A stretch of DNA of 54,774 nucleotides from Beijerinckia sp. L45 (GTDB lineage Bacteria > Pseudomonadota > Alphaproteobacteria > Rhizobiales > Beijerinckiaceae), in NCBI RefSeq assembly GCF_009765775.1, contig NZ_LMUU01000168.1:20960-75733 (forward strand). The letters are read 5' to 3'. Each line of letters opens with the position of its first letter. The stretch's first letter is position 1. Position numbers and translations under genes: made by a program. Shown in pieces: positions 8,692 to 16,700 of this stretch. Under the pieces are notes generated by a model, which had not been told where the DNA came from, did not search any database, and saw only the letters and a program-made list of their open reading frames with translations.

Positions 8692-9021
8692 TTAGACCGC
8701 GCGATGCTCGGTCGGGCGATCGGCGCCCCACATCTTTTCGAGATTGTAGAACTGGCGCACTTCCGGACGGAAGACGTGGACGATGACGTCGCCGGCATCG
8801 ATCAGGACCCAATCGCCGGTCACGAGACCTTCGACGCTCGGCGCGCTGCGGCCCGATTCCTTCAGCGCCTTGACGACGCGGTCGGCGATCGAGGCGACAT
8901 GGACGCTGGAGCGGCCAGTGGTGATGACCATCGCATCGGCGATGCTGGTCTTCCCGTGGAGATCGATAAGCGTGGCGTCTTCAGCTTTCGCGTCGTCTAG
9001 ACTCGCCATTACGACCTGCAC
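8692..9021 (-). CDS. rsfS: Ribosome silencing factor
   Basis: A 109-residue RsfS (Iojap) protein that binds ribosomal protein uL14 and blocks subunit joining when nutrients are scarce. Visible signatures are SIADAMVITTGRS, VEGL...DWVLIDAGDVIVHVF and the REFYNLE-like end RQFYNLEKMW. The GTG at 9021 is preferred because AGAGGG lies seven bases upstream; an ATG four codons later lacks such a site. The gene heads the minus-strand operon rsfS-rlmH-envC-ctpA-yibQ-rppH. The usual upstream partner nadD is absent here, replaced by a 379-base gap and divergent glgP. Confidence 0.95.
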   Translation of the reverse strand: MQVVMASLDDAKAEDATLIDLHGKTSIADAMVITTGRSSVHVASIADRVVKALKESGRSAPSVEGLVTGDWVLIDAGDVIVHVFRPEVRQFYNLEKMWGADRPTEHRAV

Positions 9022-9400
9022 GAGGGATCCCTCTTCGAACTCATCGGAGCCCGTCAGGGGAGGAAACGACGGTGCGGTCGTTCCGCTTACATTCGTGTTG
9101 ATCAGCTCAGGTATCCTCGGCCAGCTCCGATCATCGGATCGGTACGGATCCCAGCATGGCCGAAATCGCGTCAGTTTTCAATTGACAATCGTCAGGACGA
9201 CATGTTGCGGGATTGAATTGTGTCGCGCCGCCGCACGAGCCCCGCAAAAGCATCACCTTGTCCTGCCATCAGGCGAGGATGCCCTTGGCAATAAGAAGGG
9301 CTTCGAAATCCCGCGCCAATGGTTAAGCTCCCGCGCGGCGCGGTCTTGGCGCGAAAAATGATTCCCTTGAGGGCACAAGCCCAGGAATGGATGCGCGATC
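9022..9400. other. Divergent intergenic region between rsfS and glgP
   Basis: No gene is supported in these 379 bases. They must hold the promoters for the leftward rsfS operon and rightward glgP. A consensus-like TTGACA occurs at 9182-9187 but no matching -10 is seen 16-18 bases downstream. No riboswitch-like or repeat structure was recognised. Many alphaproteobacteria have nadD here, so this is a point where gene order has been broken. Confidence 0.5.
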
Positions 9401-11869
9401 ATGCTGAAAACCGAATTCGACGTCGCGAACAAGGCCGTGCCGCCCGCGCCGATGGATAGCGAGGAACTGCGCGAGGCGATCCTGGCCAAGCTGATCTACG
9501 CGGTCGGCAAGGACACCAAGACCGCGAGCCCGCACGACTGGTTCGTCGCTCTGGCGCTGGCCGTGCGCGACCGCATCGTCGATCGTTGGATGAGCGCCCG
9601 CCGACGCACCCATCAGGCCAACGGCAAGACCGTCTATTATCTCTCCGTTGAATTTTTGATCGGCCGCCTGCTGTTCGACGGGTTGACCAACCTCGGCCTG
9701 ACCGAGACGGCGCGCGATGCGCTGTCGGCGCTTGGCGTCGATCTTGACGCGATCCGCCAGGAAGAACCCGACGCCGCGCTCGGCAACGGCGGTCTCGGCC
9801 GCCTCGCCGCGTGCTTCATGGAAAGCATGGCGAGCGTCGGGCTGCCGGCCTACGGCTACGGCATTCGCTACGATCTCGGCCTGTTCCGTCAGATTATTTC
9901 GGACGGCTGGCAGCACGAGGTGCCGGAGGATTGGCTGGCTCACGGCAACCCTTGGGAATTCGAGCGCACCGAACTCGTCTATCCCATCCGCTTCGGCGGC
10001 TATGTCGAGCAGGTGACGGGCGACGACGATGCGCCGCGCGGCATCTGGCACCCGAGCGAGACGGTGCTGGCCGCCGCCTACGACACGCCGATCATCGGCT
10101 GGCAAGGCAAACACGCCAATTCACTGCGGTTGTGGTCGGCGCGCTCGACCGACCCGATCGAACTCACCGCCTTCAACCGCGGCGATCACGTCGGCTCCTT
10201 CGCGGCCCGTGCGCACGCCGAGTCGATCTCGCGCGTGCTCTACCCCAGCGACGAGACGCCGTCCGGCCAGGCGCTGCGGCTACGCCAGGAATATTTCTTC
10301 ACCTCGGCCTCGCTGCAGGATCTGATGCGACGTCACCTGTCGCTGCATAAGACGCTGGCGACGCTGCCCGACCACGCCGCGATCCACATGAACGACACGC
10401 ATCCGGCGATCGCCGTCGCCGAACTGATGCGGCTGCTGTTCGACGAGGAGGGGTTCTCTTGGGCGGAATCCTGGCGGATCACTTCCAACACGCTGAATTA
10501 TACCAACCACACGCTGCTGCCCGAGGCGCTCGAAGCCTGGCCGGTCGGCCTGATGAACGATCTGCTGCCACGCCACATGCAGATCATCTTCCAGATCAAC
10601 CACATGCATATGGCCAACGTGCCGGCGACGATGCAGGACGAGCATACGTTGAAGTCGGTGTCGCTGATCGAGGAGGGCGAGGGCAAGCGCGTGCGCATGG
10701 GCCATCTCGCCTTCATCGGCTCGCGCCGCATCAACGGCGTGTCGGCGCTGCACACCGACCTGATGAAGCAGACGATTTTTCGCGATCTCGCAGCGATCTA
10801 TCCCGGCCGTATCGTCAACAAGACCAACGGCATCACCTTTCGCCGCTGGCTCTACGAGGCCAATCCGGAGCTGACGGCGCTACTGGCCGAGACGCTGACG
10901 CCGCGCGTGCTCGATCAACCCGAGCTGTTGCGCGGGCTCGAGGCGTTCACCGACGACGCGTCGGTGCAGGACCGCATCGTCAAGCTGCGCCGCCGCAACA
11001 AGCAGGCCTTGGCGCGGGTGATCGAGGATCGCCTCGGCGTCATCGTCAGCCCTGACGCGCTGTTCGACGTTCAGATCAAGCGCATCCACGAGTATAAGCG
11101 CCAGCTGCTGAACATCATTTCGACCGCGGCGCTGTATCGCGACATGAAGGCCAATCCGAACGGGGCCTACACGCCGCGGGTCAAGATTTTTGCCGGCAAG
11201 GCCGCGGCGAGCTACGCGCGGGCAAAACTGATCATCAAGCTGGCCAACGACGTGGCGCAGGTGGTGAACAACGATCCCGCCATCGGCGACCGGCTGAAAG
11301 TGGCGTTCCTGCCGAACTACAACGTCAGTCTGGCGGAAACCATCATCCCGGCGGCCGATCTCTCCGAGCAGATCTCCACCGCCGGGATGGAGGCTTCGGG
11401 CACCGGCAACATGAAGATGGCGTTGAACGGCGCGCTCACCATCGGTACGCTCGACGGGGCGAACATCGAGATCAGCGAAGCGGTCGGTCTGGACAACATC
11501 TTCATCTTCGGCCTGACGACGGCGGAGGTTGCGGTCAAGCGCACCGACGGCTTCCGCGGTCGCGATGCTGCTGGCCTATCACCGCGCCTGAGGGACGTGC
11601 TCGACGCGATCTACGACGGCATGTTCTCGCCCGATGACCGCGATCGCTACAAGTCGCTAATCGATGCCGTGCTCGGCTACGACACGTTCATGGTGGCTGC
11701 CGACTTCGACGCCTATTGGGACGCCCAGCAAAAGGTCGACGCGCTGTGGGAGCAGCCCAAGGAATGGGCGAAGGTGCGTACCAAGAACATCGCCAACATG
11801 GGCTGGTTCTCGTCGGACCGCACGATCCGTGATTACGCCGAGGAGATCTGGCGGGCGCCGACGCTATAG
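9401..11869 (+). CDS. glgP: Glycogen/starch/alpha-glucan phosphorylase
   Basis: An 822-residue GT35 phosphorylase that releases glucose-1-phosphate from alpha-1,4-glucan ends, using pyridoxal phosphate. The PLP lysine is Lys672 in the signature ASGTGNMKMALNGALTIGT. Other conserved blocks are YYLSVEFLIGR, ALGNGGLGRLAACF, YGIRYDLG and IFAGKAAASY. The length is that of the bacterial enzyme. It stands alone rather than in a glg cluster, so it probably serves glycogen turnover from a separate promoter. The ATG at 9401 begins MLKTEFDVANKAV; no strong ribosome site is visible. Confidence 0.97.
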   Translation: MLKTEFDVANKAVPPAPMDSEELREAILAKLIYAVGKDTKTASPHDWFVALALAVRDRIVDRWMSARRRTHQANGKTVYYLSVEFLIGRLLFDGLTNLGLTETARDALSALGVDLDAIRQEEPDAALGNGGLGRLAACFMESMASVGLPAYGYGIRYDLGLFRQIISDGWQHEVPEDWLAHGNPWEFERTELVYPIRFGGYVEQVTGDDDAPRGIWHPSETVLAAAYDTPIIGWQGKHANSLRLWSARSTDPIELTAFNRGDHVGSFAARAHAESISRVLYPSDETPSGQALRLRQEYFFTSASLQDLMRRHLSLHKTLATLPDHAAIHMNDTHPAIAVAELMRLLFDEEGFSWAESWRITSNTLNYTNHTLLPEALEAWPVGLMNDLLPRHMQIIFQINHMHMANVPATMQDEHTLKSVSLIEEGEGKRVRMGHLAFIGSRRINGVSALHTDLMKQTIFRDLAAIYPGRIVNKTNGITFRRWLYEANPELTALLAETLTPRVLDQPELLRGLEAFTDDASVQDRIVKLRRRNKQALARVIEDRLGVIVSPDALFDVQIKRIHEYKRQLLNIISTAALYRDMKANPNGAYTPRVKIFAGKAAASYARAKLIIKLANDVAQVVNNDPAIGDRLKVAFLPNYNVSLAETIIPAADLSEQISTAGMEASGTGNMKMALNGALTIGTLDGANIEISEAVGLDNIFIFGLTTAEVAVKRTDGFRGRDAAGLSPRLRDVLDAIYDGMFSPDDRDRYKSLIDAVLGYDTFMVAADFDAYWDAQQKVDALWEQPKEWAKVRTKNIANMGWFSSDRTIRDYAEEIWRAPTL

Positions 11870-11997
11870 CGTTGCAGGGTGTCATCCGGGCCCAGCCAAG
11901 AGGGCTCGGGGTGGCAGGGTTTGCCTTGTTCGCATGCCGAATATGATCGAATAGACGCTCTCACCGTGGCGCAGTTTTGTAATACGCCATCACCGAC

Positions 11998-12171
11998 ATG
12001 GGCCGGTCCCAAAAGGAGCTGGCCGAGTTGCTTGGCTCCCACTCGCAGGCCTCCGACCTGTTGAGCGGTCGCCGTAAAGTGTCGCTCGAAATGGCGCAGA
12101 AGACCAGCGCCGCCTCGCGCATTCCGATCCAGCTTCTCGTCGCGCCCTACGACACGAGCAGCGCGGCCTAA
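11998..12171 (+). pseudogene. Truncated HigA-family antitoxin (C-terminal HTH part)
   Basis: A 57-residue frame, MGRSQKELAELLGSHSQA..., matches the second half of the helix-turn-helix domain of HigA/XRE antitoxins: the SQKELAELLGS recognition region, LLSGRRKVSLEM, then IPIQLLVAPY. The N-terminal half expected for the family is missing and a stop codon lies shortly upstream in the same frame. No HigB-like toxin is nearby. It is therefore read as the remnant of a decayed toxin-antitoxin locus, although expression as a short DNA-binding protein cannot be excluded. The rest of the 326-base gap (11870-12195) holds only a hairpin-like GC repeat after glgP. Confidence 0.5.
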
Positions 12172-12195
12172 TCGCCGCGACTGCAGCGCGGACGC

Positions 12196-13161
12196 TTAAC
12201 CCGCGACCACCAGCTCATGCACGCTGAACAGTGACTGTGCATCCGTCCAGACGCGGCGCGGCGTCCAGCCTGCGCTGCGCGCGAGATCGCCGAAATCCGA
12301 CACCGAATACTTGTGCGAATTTTCAGTATGGATCGACTCGCCTGGCCGGAAATCGAAATGGCGGCCGAGGAGCGAGACCGTCTGTTTCCGCGTGCTGATG
12401 AGATGCATCTCGATGCGGCTCTTCTCGGCGTTGAAGATCGCCTCGTGCTCAAAGCCGGCGAGGTCGAAATCGGCGCCAAGTTCGCGGTTGGCGCGGACCA
12501 GAAGATTGAGGTTGAACGCGGCGGTGACGCCGGCGGCATCATTGTAGGCCGGCAGCAGGCGGGCGCGATCCTTGCGCAGGTCGACGCCGATGATCAGGCG
12601 GCCGCCGAGCGCCAGGCTTGCCGCCATGCTGCGCAGCAGATCGGCGGCTTCGCGCGGGGCGAAATTGCCGATCGTCGAACCGGGGAAGAACCCGAGGCGG
12701 GGCCGTGACGCCAGATCGTCCGGCAGTACGAGCGCGGCGCGAAAATCGCCGACGATCGGATGCACGATGAGGTTAGGGAAGCGCGTCGACAGGCGTTCGC
12801 GCGCCTCGTCCAAGGCGCTGCCCGACACGTCGATCGGCACATAGGCCTTCAGGGCATCAAGCGCGGTCAACAAAATCTCGGTCTTGCGGCTGGAGCCGGA
12901 GCCGAATTCGACAAGCACCGAGCCGGTCGGCGTTTCCGCCGCGATCTCGCCGGCGCACGCGCTGAGGATGGAAGCTTCCGTGCGCGTCGGATAATATTCC
13001 GGCACGTCGGTGATCAGCTCAAAAAGCTCGCTACCGCGAGCATCGTAGAAGAACTGGCACGGCAATGTCTTCGGCGAGCCGGCGAGACCTGCCAGCGCGG
13101 CACTCGCGAAGGAACTGTCCTCGTCGCTCGGCGCGTCGAAATCGTGATGATCGTGGGTCAT
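12196..13161 (-). CDS. egtD: L-histidine N-alpha-methyltransferase (ergothioneine synthesis)
   Basis: A 321-residue SAM-dependent enzyme that trimethylates histidine to hercynine, the first step to the antioxidant ergothioneine. EgtD signatures are YDARGSELFE, EYYPTRTEASIL, LVEFGSGSSRKT (SAM loop), FFPGSTIGNF and the C-terminal ENSHKYS. The ATG at 13161 overlaps the stop of egtB (ATGA), so the frame's long upstream extension inside egtB is a shadow. The pair egtB-egtD is the usual proteobacterial arrangement. Confidence 0.96.
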   Translation of the reverse strand: MTHDHHDFDAPSDEDSSFASAALAGLAGSPKTLPCQFFYDARGSELFELITDVPEYYPTRTEASILSACAGEIAAETPTGSVLVEFGSGSSRKTEILLTALDALKAYVPIDVSGSALDEARERLSTRFPNLIVHPIVGDFRAALVLPDDLASRPRLGFFPGSTIGNFAPREAADLLRSMAASLALGGRLIIGVDLRKDRARLLPAYNDAAGVTAAFNLNLLVRANRELGADFDLAGFEHEAIFNAEKSRIEMHLISTRKQTVSLLGRHFDFRPGESIHTENSHKYSVSDFGDLARSAGWTPRRVWTDAQSLFSVHELVVAG

Positions 13162-14459
13162 AGGTCGCTCGCGAGGCGGAGGCCGGTGAATTGCCAGCGT
13201 TGATGGGGATAGAAAAAGTTGCGATAGGTCGCGCGGGCGTGTCCGGCGGGCGTCGCGCAGGACGAACCGCGTAGCACCTGCTGACTCACCATGAACTTGC
13301 CGTTGTACTCGCCGATCGCACCGGGCGCCGCGCGGTAGCCGGGGTAGGGCAGGTAGGCGCTCTGCGTCCACTGCCAAACCTCGCCGAAAAACTGCTTGCT
13401 GGCCGCGTCGGGCTGCGGCCGCAAATACTGCGATTGGGCGACCGCCGGCTGCTCGTCGCTGGCGAGCGCCGCGAACTCCCATTCGAATTCCGTCGGCAGG
13501 CGTTTTTCCGCCCAGCGCGCGTAGGCGTCGGCCTCGTAAAAGCTGATGTGCGAGACGGGTGCGGCAAGGTCGAGCTCGACGAGGCCGCCGAGCGTCATCC
13601 GCATCCAGCGGCCGGCCCGCTGCTCCCAGTAGAGCGGCGCCCTCCAGCGCTCGGTCTTCACCGTGATCCAGCCGTCCATCAGCCAGAGGTTCGCGGTGCC
13701 GTAGCCATCGGCCTCGATGAACTGCAGCCACTCGGCGTTGGTCACCAGACGATCGGCCAGAGCGAAAGGCTGGAGAAGCGCTTTGTGGCGCGGCGATTCA
13801 TTGTCGAAGCTGAAGCCGATCCCGTCGTGACCGACGTCGTGGATGCCGCCGTCAAAAGCCTTGAACGTCATCTCGGGTACCGCGGCAGCGGGTTTCGCCG
13901 GCAGATCGTCGCGGTAGGCCGGCCGCAGCGGGCTCGCCGCAAACAGGCTCAAAACGTCGGTCAGCAACAGCTCCTGATGCTGCTGTTCGTGATTGATGCC
14001 GACTTCGATCAGCGCACGCACGTCCGGCGCGTTCGCGGCCTCGCTTGCCAGCAGCGCGGCAAGGCCGGCGTCGATATGGGCGCGATAAGCCAAAACCTCG
14101 TCGCGGGTCGGCCGCGTCAGCAGTCCACGGCTGCCGCGCGGCTGACGCTCGCCCTCGGCCTCGTAATAGGAGTTGAAACAGAAAGGAAACCGCTCGTCGA
14201 AGAGGGTGTAGCCCGGCAGGTAGGGCTTGAGCAGGAACGTCTCGAAAAACCAGGTAACGTGGGCGAGGTGCCACTTCGTCGGGCTGGCGTCGTCGCTTGG
14301 CTGCACCACCTGATCTTCCGGCGACAAGGGCGCCGCGAGATCAAGCGAATGCCGGCGTGTGGCAAAAAGGCGTCTGGCTAGGCTCGACAGCGATTCCGAG
14401 GTTTGGTCGGCGGCGAGAAGGCGGCCGGGGGCATCCCGCAACGCAAGTCCTGAACTCAT
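13158..14459 (-). CDS. egtB: Ergothioneine synthase, hercynine oxygenase
   Basis: A 433-residue iron(II) enzyme that joins a thiol to hercynine and oxidises it to the sulfoxide. The N-terminal DinB-like four-helix domain contributes iron ligands: WHLAH near residues 63-67 and the HEQQHQE motif at 157-163 (H-x3-H-x-E). The C-terminal half is the formylglycine-generating-enzyme fold, ending RGSSCATP...TGLRLASDL. The ATG at 14459 has GGAGG four bases upstream; a GTG just before it is too close to that site. It is first in a two-gene operon with egtD. Confidence 0.96.
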   Translation of the reverse strand: MSSGLALRDAPGRLLAADQTSESLSSLARRLFATRRHSLDLAAPLSPEDQVVQPSDDASPTKWHLAHVTWFFETFLLKPYLPGYTLFDERFPFCFNSYYEAEGERQPRGSRGLLTRPTRDEVLAYRAHIDAGLAALLASEAANAPDVRALIEVGINHEQQHQELLLTDVLSLFAASPLRPAYRDDLPAKPAAAVPEMTFKAFDGGIHDVGHDGIGFSFDNESPRHKALLQPFALADRLVTNAEWLQFIEADGYGTANLWLMDGWITVKTERWRAPLYWEQRAGRWMRMTLGGLVELDLAAPVSHISFYEADAYARWAEKRLPTEFEWEFAALASDEQPAVAQSQYLRPQPDAASKQFFGEVWQWTQSAYLPYPGYRAAPGAIGEYNGKFMVSQQVLRGSSCATPAGHARATYRNFFYPHQRWQFTGLRLASDL

Positions 14460-14476
14460 CACGCCTCCAGCGCGTC

Positions 14477-14520
14477 AGCGCTCTCGTTTGGACGGCAGAA
14501 CAAAAGCGCTCTCGCTTTGG
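14477..14520. repeat. Short direct repeat upstream of egtB
   Basis: AGCGCTCTCGTTTGG (from about 14478) and AGCGCTCTCGCTTTGG (from about 14506) recur about 28 bases apart in the 169-base gap upstream of egtB. They differ only by one inserted base. Tandem sites of this size can be regulator binding sites, but no known motif is matched. The rest of the gap 14460-14628 shows nothing else. Confidence 0.4.
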
Positions 14521-14628
14521 TTCCCGGCAGTACTTTTGTCGGCCCGCCTCCGGAAAGGCAGCGGAAAATTCTATGTTTGTCCTGACCCTCCGAAAAACAA
14601 TGGGTGTATGCCAGATCGGCCGCGCCTT

Positions 14629-14958
14629 TTAGCCGCGACTGCCGAACCGTCTGTTTGCCCGTCCAAGCAGTAGAGCGGCCTTTGCGTTGACCAAACTGAC
14701 CTCGCCGCCGAAGCCGAACCAGCGCCGCGGCGAACGGCTTTCGCGCTCGACGAGATGCGAAGCGACCGCGACCAACGTGGCGCCTGAGGCGCAGGCGAGG
14801 CCGGGGTAAAGAGGCTCCAGCGCCATCGGTCGCTTGGCGTAGAGCCGCGCCCGCGTCTTGATGCGGTGCACCACCGCGCAGCGGGCAGCCCGCTGCATAT
14901 CGTCATCGGAGGGATCGTCGCGGCGAGGTGGCGTGGACTCGTGTTTGGCGCGGATCAT
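14629..14958 (-). CDS. Hypothetical 109-residue protein, probably in the repressor transcript
   Basis: The product starts MIRAKHESTPPRRDDPSDDD, is basic, and has a mildly hydrophobic centre (PLYPGLACASGATLVAVA) followed by a Trp/Phe-rich stretch and SLVNAKAALLLGR. No domain is recognised. GGAG lies eight bases before the ATG. It follows the repressor gene on the same strand and its upstream region holds a dyad like those at the switch, so it probably belongs to the element and is under the same control. Confidence 0.6.
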   Translation of the reverse strand: MIRAKHESTPPRRDDPSDDDMQRAARCAVVHRIKTRARLYAKRPMALEPLYPGLACASGATLVAVASHLVERESRSPRRWFGFGGEVSLVNAKAALLLGRANRRFGSRG

Positions 14959-14991
14959 GATAAGGGCTCCAGAACGGCCTGGAGCATATAC

Positions 14992-15003
14992 GGTAAAAAT
15001 ACC
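14992..15003. promoter_or_regulatory. Fourth operator-like dyad (GGTA-N4-TACC)
   Basis: GGTAAAAATACC is a perfect dyad with the same half-sites as the site at 15739-15752 (GGTAGATCTACC). It lies 34 bases upstream of the leftward hypothetical gene and next to a second dyad ATACCT-N6-AGGTAT at 14999-15016. It is probably an additional repressor site. Confidence 0.4.
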
Positions 15004-15030
15004 TAGATAAAGGTATCCAGCGTGTCGCGC

Positions 15031-15678
15031 TTAGCGGGCGGTCAGACTTTGCCGCCACTGGCTACGGGGAAGGATCATCAAAATCCGCGCGGCCCATTCG
15101 AGGCCGACGCCGCGGATCGGTGGGGCGTTGTGGCTCTCGAGGTCGAAGAGGCCGGCCGAGGGCCCACGCCGAATCGTCTTCAGGTAGCGCTTGCCGTCGG
15201 AGGTTCGCACGGCGGCCTCCAGACCAATGACGGCATGAGCGTCGCTCTCCGCCTTGCCGCAGATGACGACATCGCCGGAATCGTAGCGGGGCCACATGCT
15301 GTCGCCTTCAACCGCGAAGGCCACGGTTTCGGGCGGAAGAGGAAACGACAGCTCGATCTCGAACAGGCCCTCCGGTGGGATCTGCTCGAACTCCGGCAGA
15401 ATTTCCGCACCGGCCCCGATGCGCCCAACCACGCGGATCGCGGTGCTCGACCCGCCGTCGCCGACGCCTTCGAGCAGCCACGCCGCCGTGGTCTTCAACA
15501 CGGGCGCCAAGGCCGCCAGGGTTTCCGTGGTGACCCCGCGGCGCTCGCCGTTCAAAACCGCGCGCTTGAGGTTGCGGATCGCATCCGGCTTCTTCGCCAT
15601 GTCCGAGGCGCGGTTCGCCGAAAGCCCCAAAGCCTCAAGCCGGCTTTCAACACGCGATAAGACATCTTGCAGTTCCAT
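15031..15678 (-). CDS. Phage-type repressor with S24 self-cleavage domain (CI/LexA-like)
   Basis: A 215-residue repressor. The N-terminus (about 1-70) is a divergent helix-turn-helix (NRASDM...IRNLKRAVLNG). The C-terminal S24 domain has the Ala-Gly cleavage region RIGAGAE near residue 90, catalytic Ser127 in VEGDSMWPRY and Lys167 in RYLKTI, a spacing typical of LexA/CI proteins. Such repressors cleave themselves when RecA is activated, so the element is predicted to respond to DNA damage. The ATG at 15678 lacks a clear ribosome site. It is divergent from a GcrA-like gene with three dyads between. Confidence 0.9.
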   Translation of the reverse strand: MELQDVLSRVESRLEALGLSANRASDMAKKPDAIRNLKRAVLNGERRGVTTETLAALAPVLKTTAAWLLEGVGDGGSSTAIRVVGRIGAGAEILPEFEQIPPEGLFEIELSFPLPPETVAFAVEGDSMWPRYDSGDVVICGKAESDAHAVIGLEAAVRTSDGKRYLKTIRRGPSAGLFDLESHNAPPIRGVGLEWAARILMILPRSQWRQSLTAR

Positions 15679-15680
15679 TT

Positions 15681-15694
15681 CGGTAGAATAACCG
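15681..15694. promoter_or_regulatory. Operator-like dyad a (repressor-proximal)
   Basis: CGGTAGAATAACCG, with CGGT and ACCG half-sites around a six-base centre, starts three bases from the repressor ATG. It overlaps the predicted transcription start of the repressor gene, so binding here would give autorepression. Confidence 0.55.
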
Positions 15695-15697
15695 AAA

Positions 15698-15703
15698 ATT
15701 GTA
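15698..15703 (-). promoter_or_regulatory. Candidate -10 of the repressor promoter
   Basis: On the minus strand TACAAT (15703-15698) lies 20 bases before the repressor ATG, predicting a leader of about 13 bases. No good -35 is seen; the expected position falls in or beside dyad b, which suggests that a bound protein helps or blocks polymerase there, as at the lambda maintenance promoter. Confidence 0.4.
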
Positions 15704-15714
15704 CCAATGCAATC

Positions 15715-15728
15715 CGGTAGAATGACCG
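15715..15728. promoter_or_regulatory. Operator-like dyad b (middle)
   Basis: CGGTAGAATGACCG is nearly identical to dyad a (one base different) and lies 34 bases from it centre to centre. It sits between the two divergent promoters, immediately before the rightward -35. Confidence 0.55.
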
Positions 15729-15757
15729 TTGACGAAATAGGTAGATCTACCGATTAT
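15729..15757 (+). promoter_or_regulatory. Rightward promoter of the element
   Basis: TTGACG (15729-15734), a 17-base spacer and GATTAT (15752-15757) form a near-consensus sigma-70 promoter. The expected transcription start is at or within a base or two of the ATG at 15764, so the first rightward message is probably leaderless. Dyad c fills the spacer, so repressor binding would block polymerase. Confidence 0.55.
15739..15752. promoter_or_regulatory. Operator-like dyad c (inside the rightward promoter)
   Basis: AGGTAGATCTACCG contains the perfect palindrome GGTAGATCTACC. It lies 24 bases centre to centre from dyad b and exactly between the -35 and -10 of the rightward promoter. Confidence 0.6.
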
Positions 15758-15763
15758 GGATGC

Positions 15764-16105
15764 ATGACAACGCATCCTTCTTCCCCTCCCAAGACGCGCT
15801 GGACCCATGAGCGTGTCGCCCGCCTCGGCTTTCTCGTCGGCCAGGGGTGGGACGCCAAACGCGTCGCGCGCGATCCGATGATCGCCTCGACCACCACAAA
15901 CGTGCATCGCCAGGCCCACCGCTTCGGTCTTGCGTTTCGCGACACGCCCCACGGTCTATTCCGGCTGTCCGGCGGTGCCGGCGCCCTCTACGACGAGGCG
16001 GCGGCCAAGCGCGGCCTGACCCGCGAAGGCTTGATCCAAGTCCTCCTCGTCACCGCGGCGTCGGACGCCGGCCTCATCGACAACATCCTCGATGACGGGG
16101 TGTGA
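15764..16105 (+). CDS. GcrA-like HTH protein in the Cro position
   Basis: A 113-residue protein. Residues 11-58 (RWTHERVARLG...NVHRQAHRFGL) resemble the N-terminal DNA-binding region of the alphaproteobacterial cell-cycle regulator GcrA, with the W-T-x-E-R-V start and the VHR-x-x-x-R-x-GL recognition helix. The C-terminal half differs from GcrA. The ATG at 15764 follows the rightward promoter with almost no leader; an upstream ATG in the same region is in another frame. As the first rightward gene opposite the repressor, it may be the lytic-side regulator. The family call is moderate. Confidence 0.6.
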   Translation: MTTHPSSPPKTRWTHERVARLGFLVGQGWDAKRVARDPMIASTTTNVHRQAHRFGLAFRDTPHGLFRLSGGAGALYDEAAAKRGLTREGLIQVLLVTAASDAGLIDNILDDGV

Positions 16106-16106
16106 G

Positions 16107-16616
16107 ATGGAGCACCTTGCGAACCTCACCGATGACGACGGTTTCATCGGTGATGCGGCTCTGCCCGAACATTGGACGTCGGACCACGTCGCCCGGCGCC
16201 TCGTGGACGCCTTTAAAACGCTCGACCGGATGCCGCGCGTCCGCGGTCCCAGGCAGCCTGGCGATCACTGGCCACGACACCGCGTGGAGTGGGCCGACCA
16301 GCTGGCGCAGGCCGAGCTGCCGGAGAGCGAAAAACGCGAGCGCGCGGCGTGGCGCAATCACGCGGGCCTAAAGCCATCGTCTGTCGAGATCACAGCCATG
16401 GACACGAGCCTGGAATGGCTGCGCGAACTCCGCAGCGTCGATACCGGGATGGCGCTGGTCACCAGCTTTTGGGCCCTGCGTGCGGCCCGCCGCCGCTCGG
16501 TGCGCGCGCTGTGCCGCGAGAAGGGCTGGGCGCCGCATACGTTCTATCGCCTGCGCGCCAAGGCGCTGGAGCATCTGGCCAACGATCTCAACGCGCGTCA
16601 CATCGCAGTGTTTTAG
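16107..16616 (+). CDS. DUF6362-type protein (possible small terminase or late regulator)
   Basis: A 169-residue protein beginning MEHLANLTDDD one base after the preceding stop. The segment HWTSDHVARRLVDAFKTLDRMP and the later SLEWLRELRS...LWALRA-type helices with an HTH-like end (REKGWAPHTFYRLRAKALEHL) resemble the DUF6362 family found in alphaproteobacterial prophages. The C-terminal part looks like a sigma region 4-type helix-turn-helix. It lies upstream of the large terminase, with only cargo genes between, so a role as small terminase or as transcription activator is possible; neither is shown by the sequence. Confidence 0.6.
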   Translation: MEHLANLTDDDGFIGDAALPEHWTSDHVARRLVDAFKTLDRMPRVRGPRQPGDHWPRHRVEWADQLAQAELPESEKRERAAWRNHAGLKPSSVEITAMDTSLEWLRELRSVDTGMALVTSFWALRAARRRSVRALCREKGWAPHTFYRLRAKALEHLANDLNARHIAVF

Positions 16617-16700
16617 CGCGCGCCTTTCTTTCGACCAGGATCGCCTCATGCTATGGCTCGCCGTCGGTTCCCCTCGGCGAGCCATAGCAGGAGTCGCGCC

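Noticed and set aside
9182-9187. TTGACA as a promoter for glgP
   Set aside because: No -10 element is found at 16-18 bases, so it was not called as a promoter.
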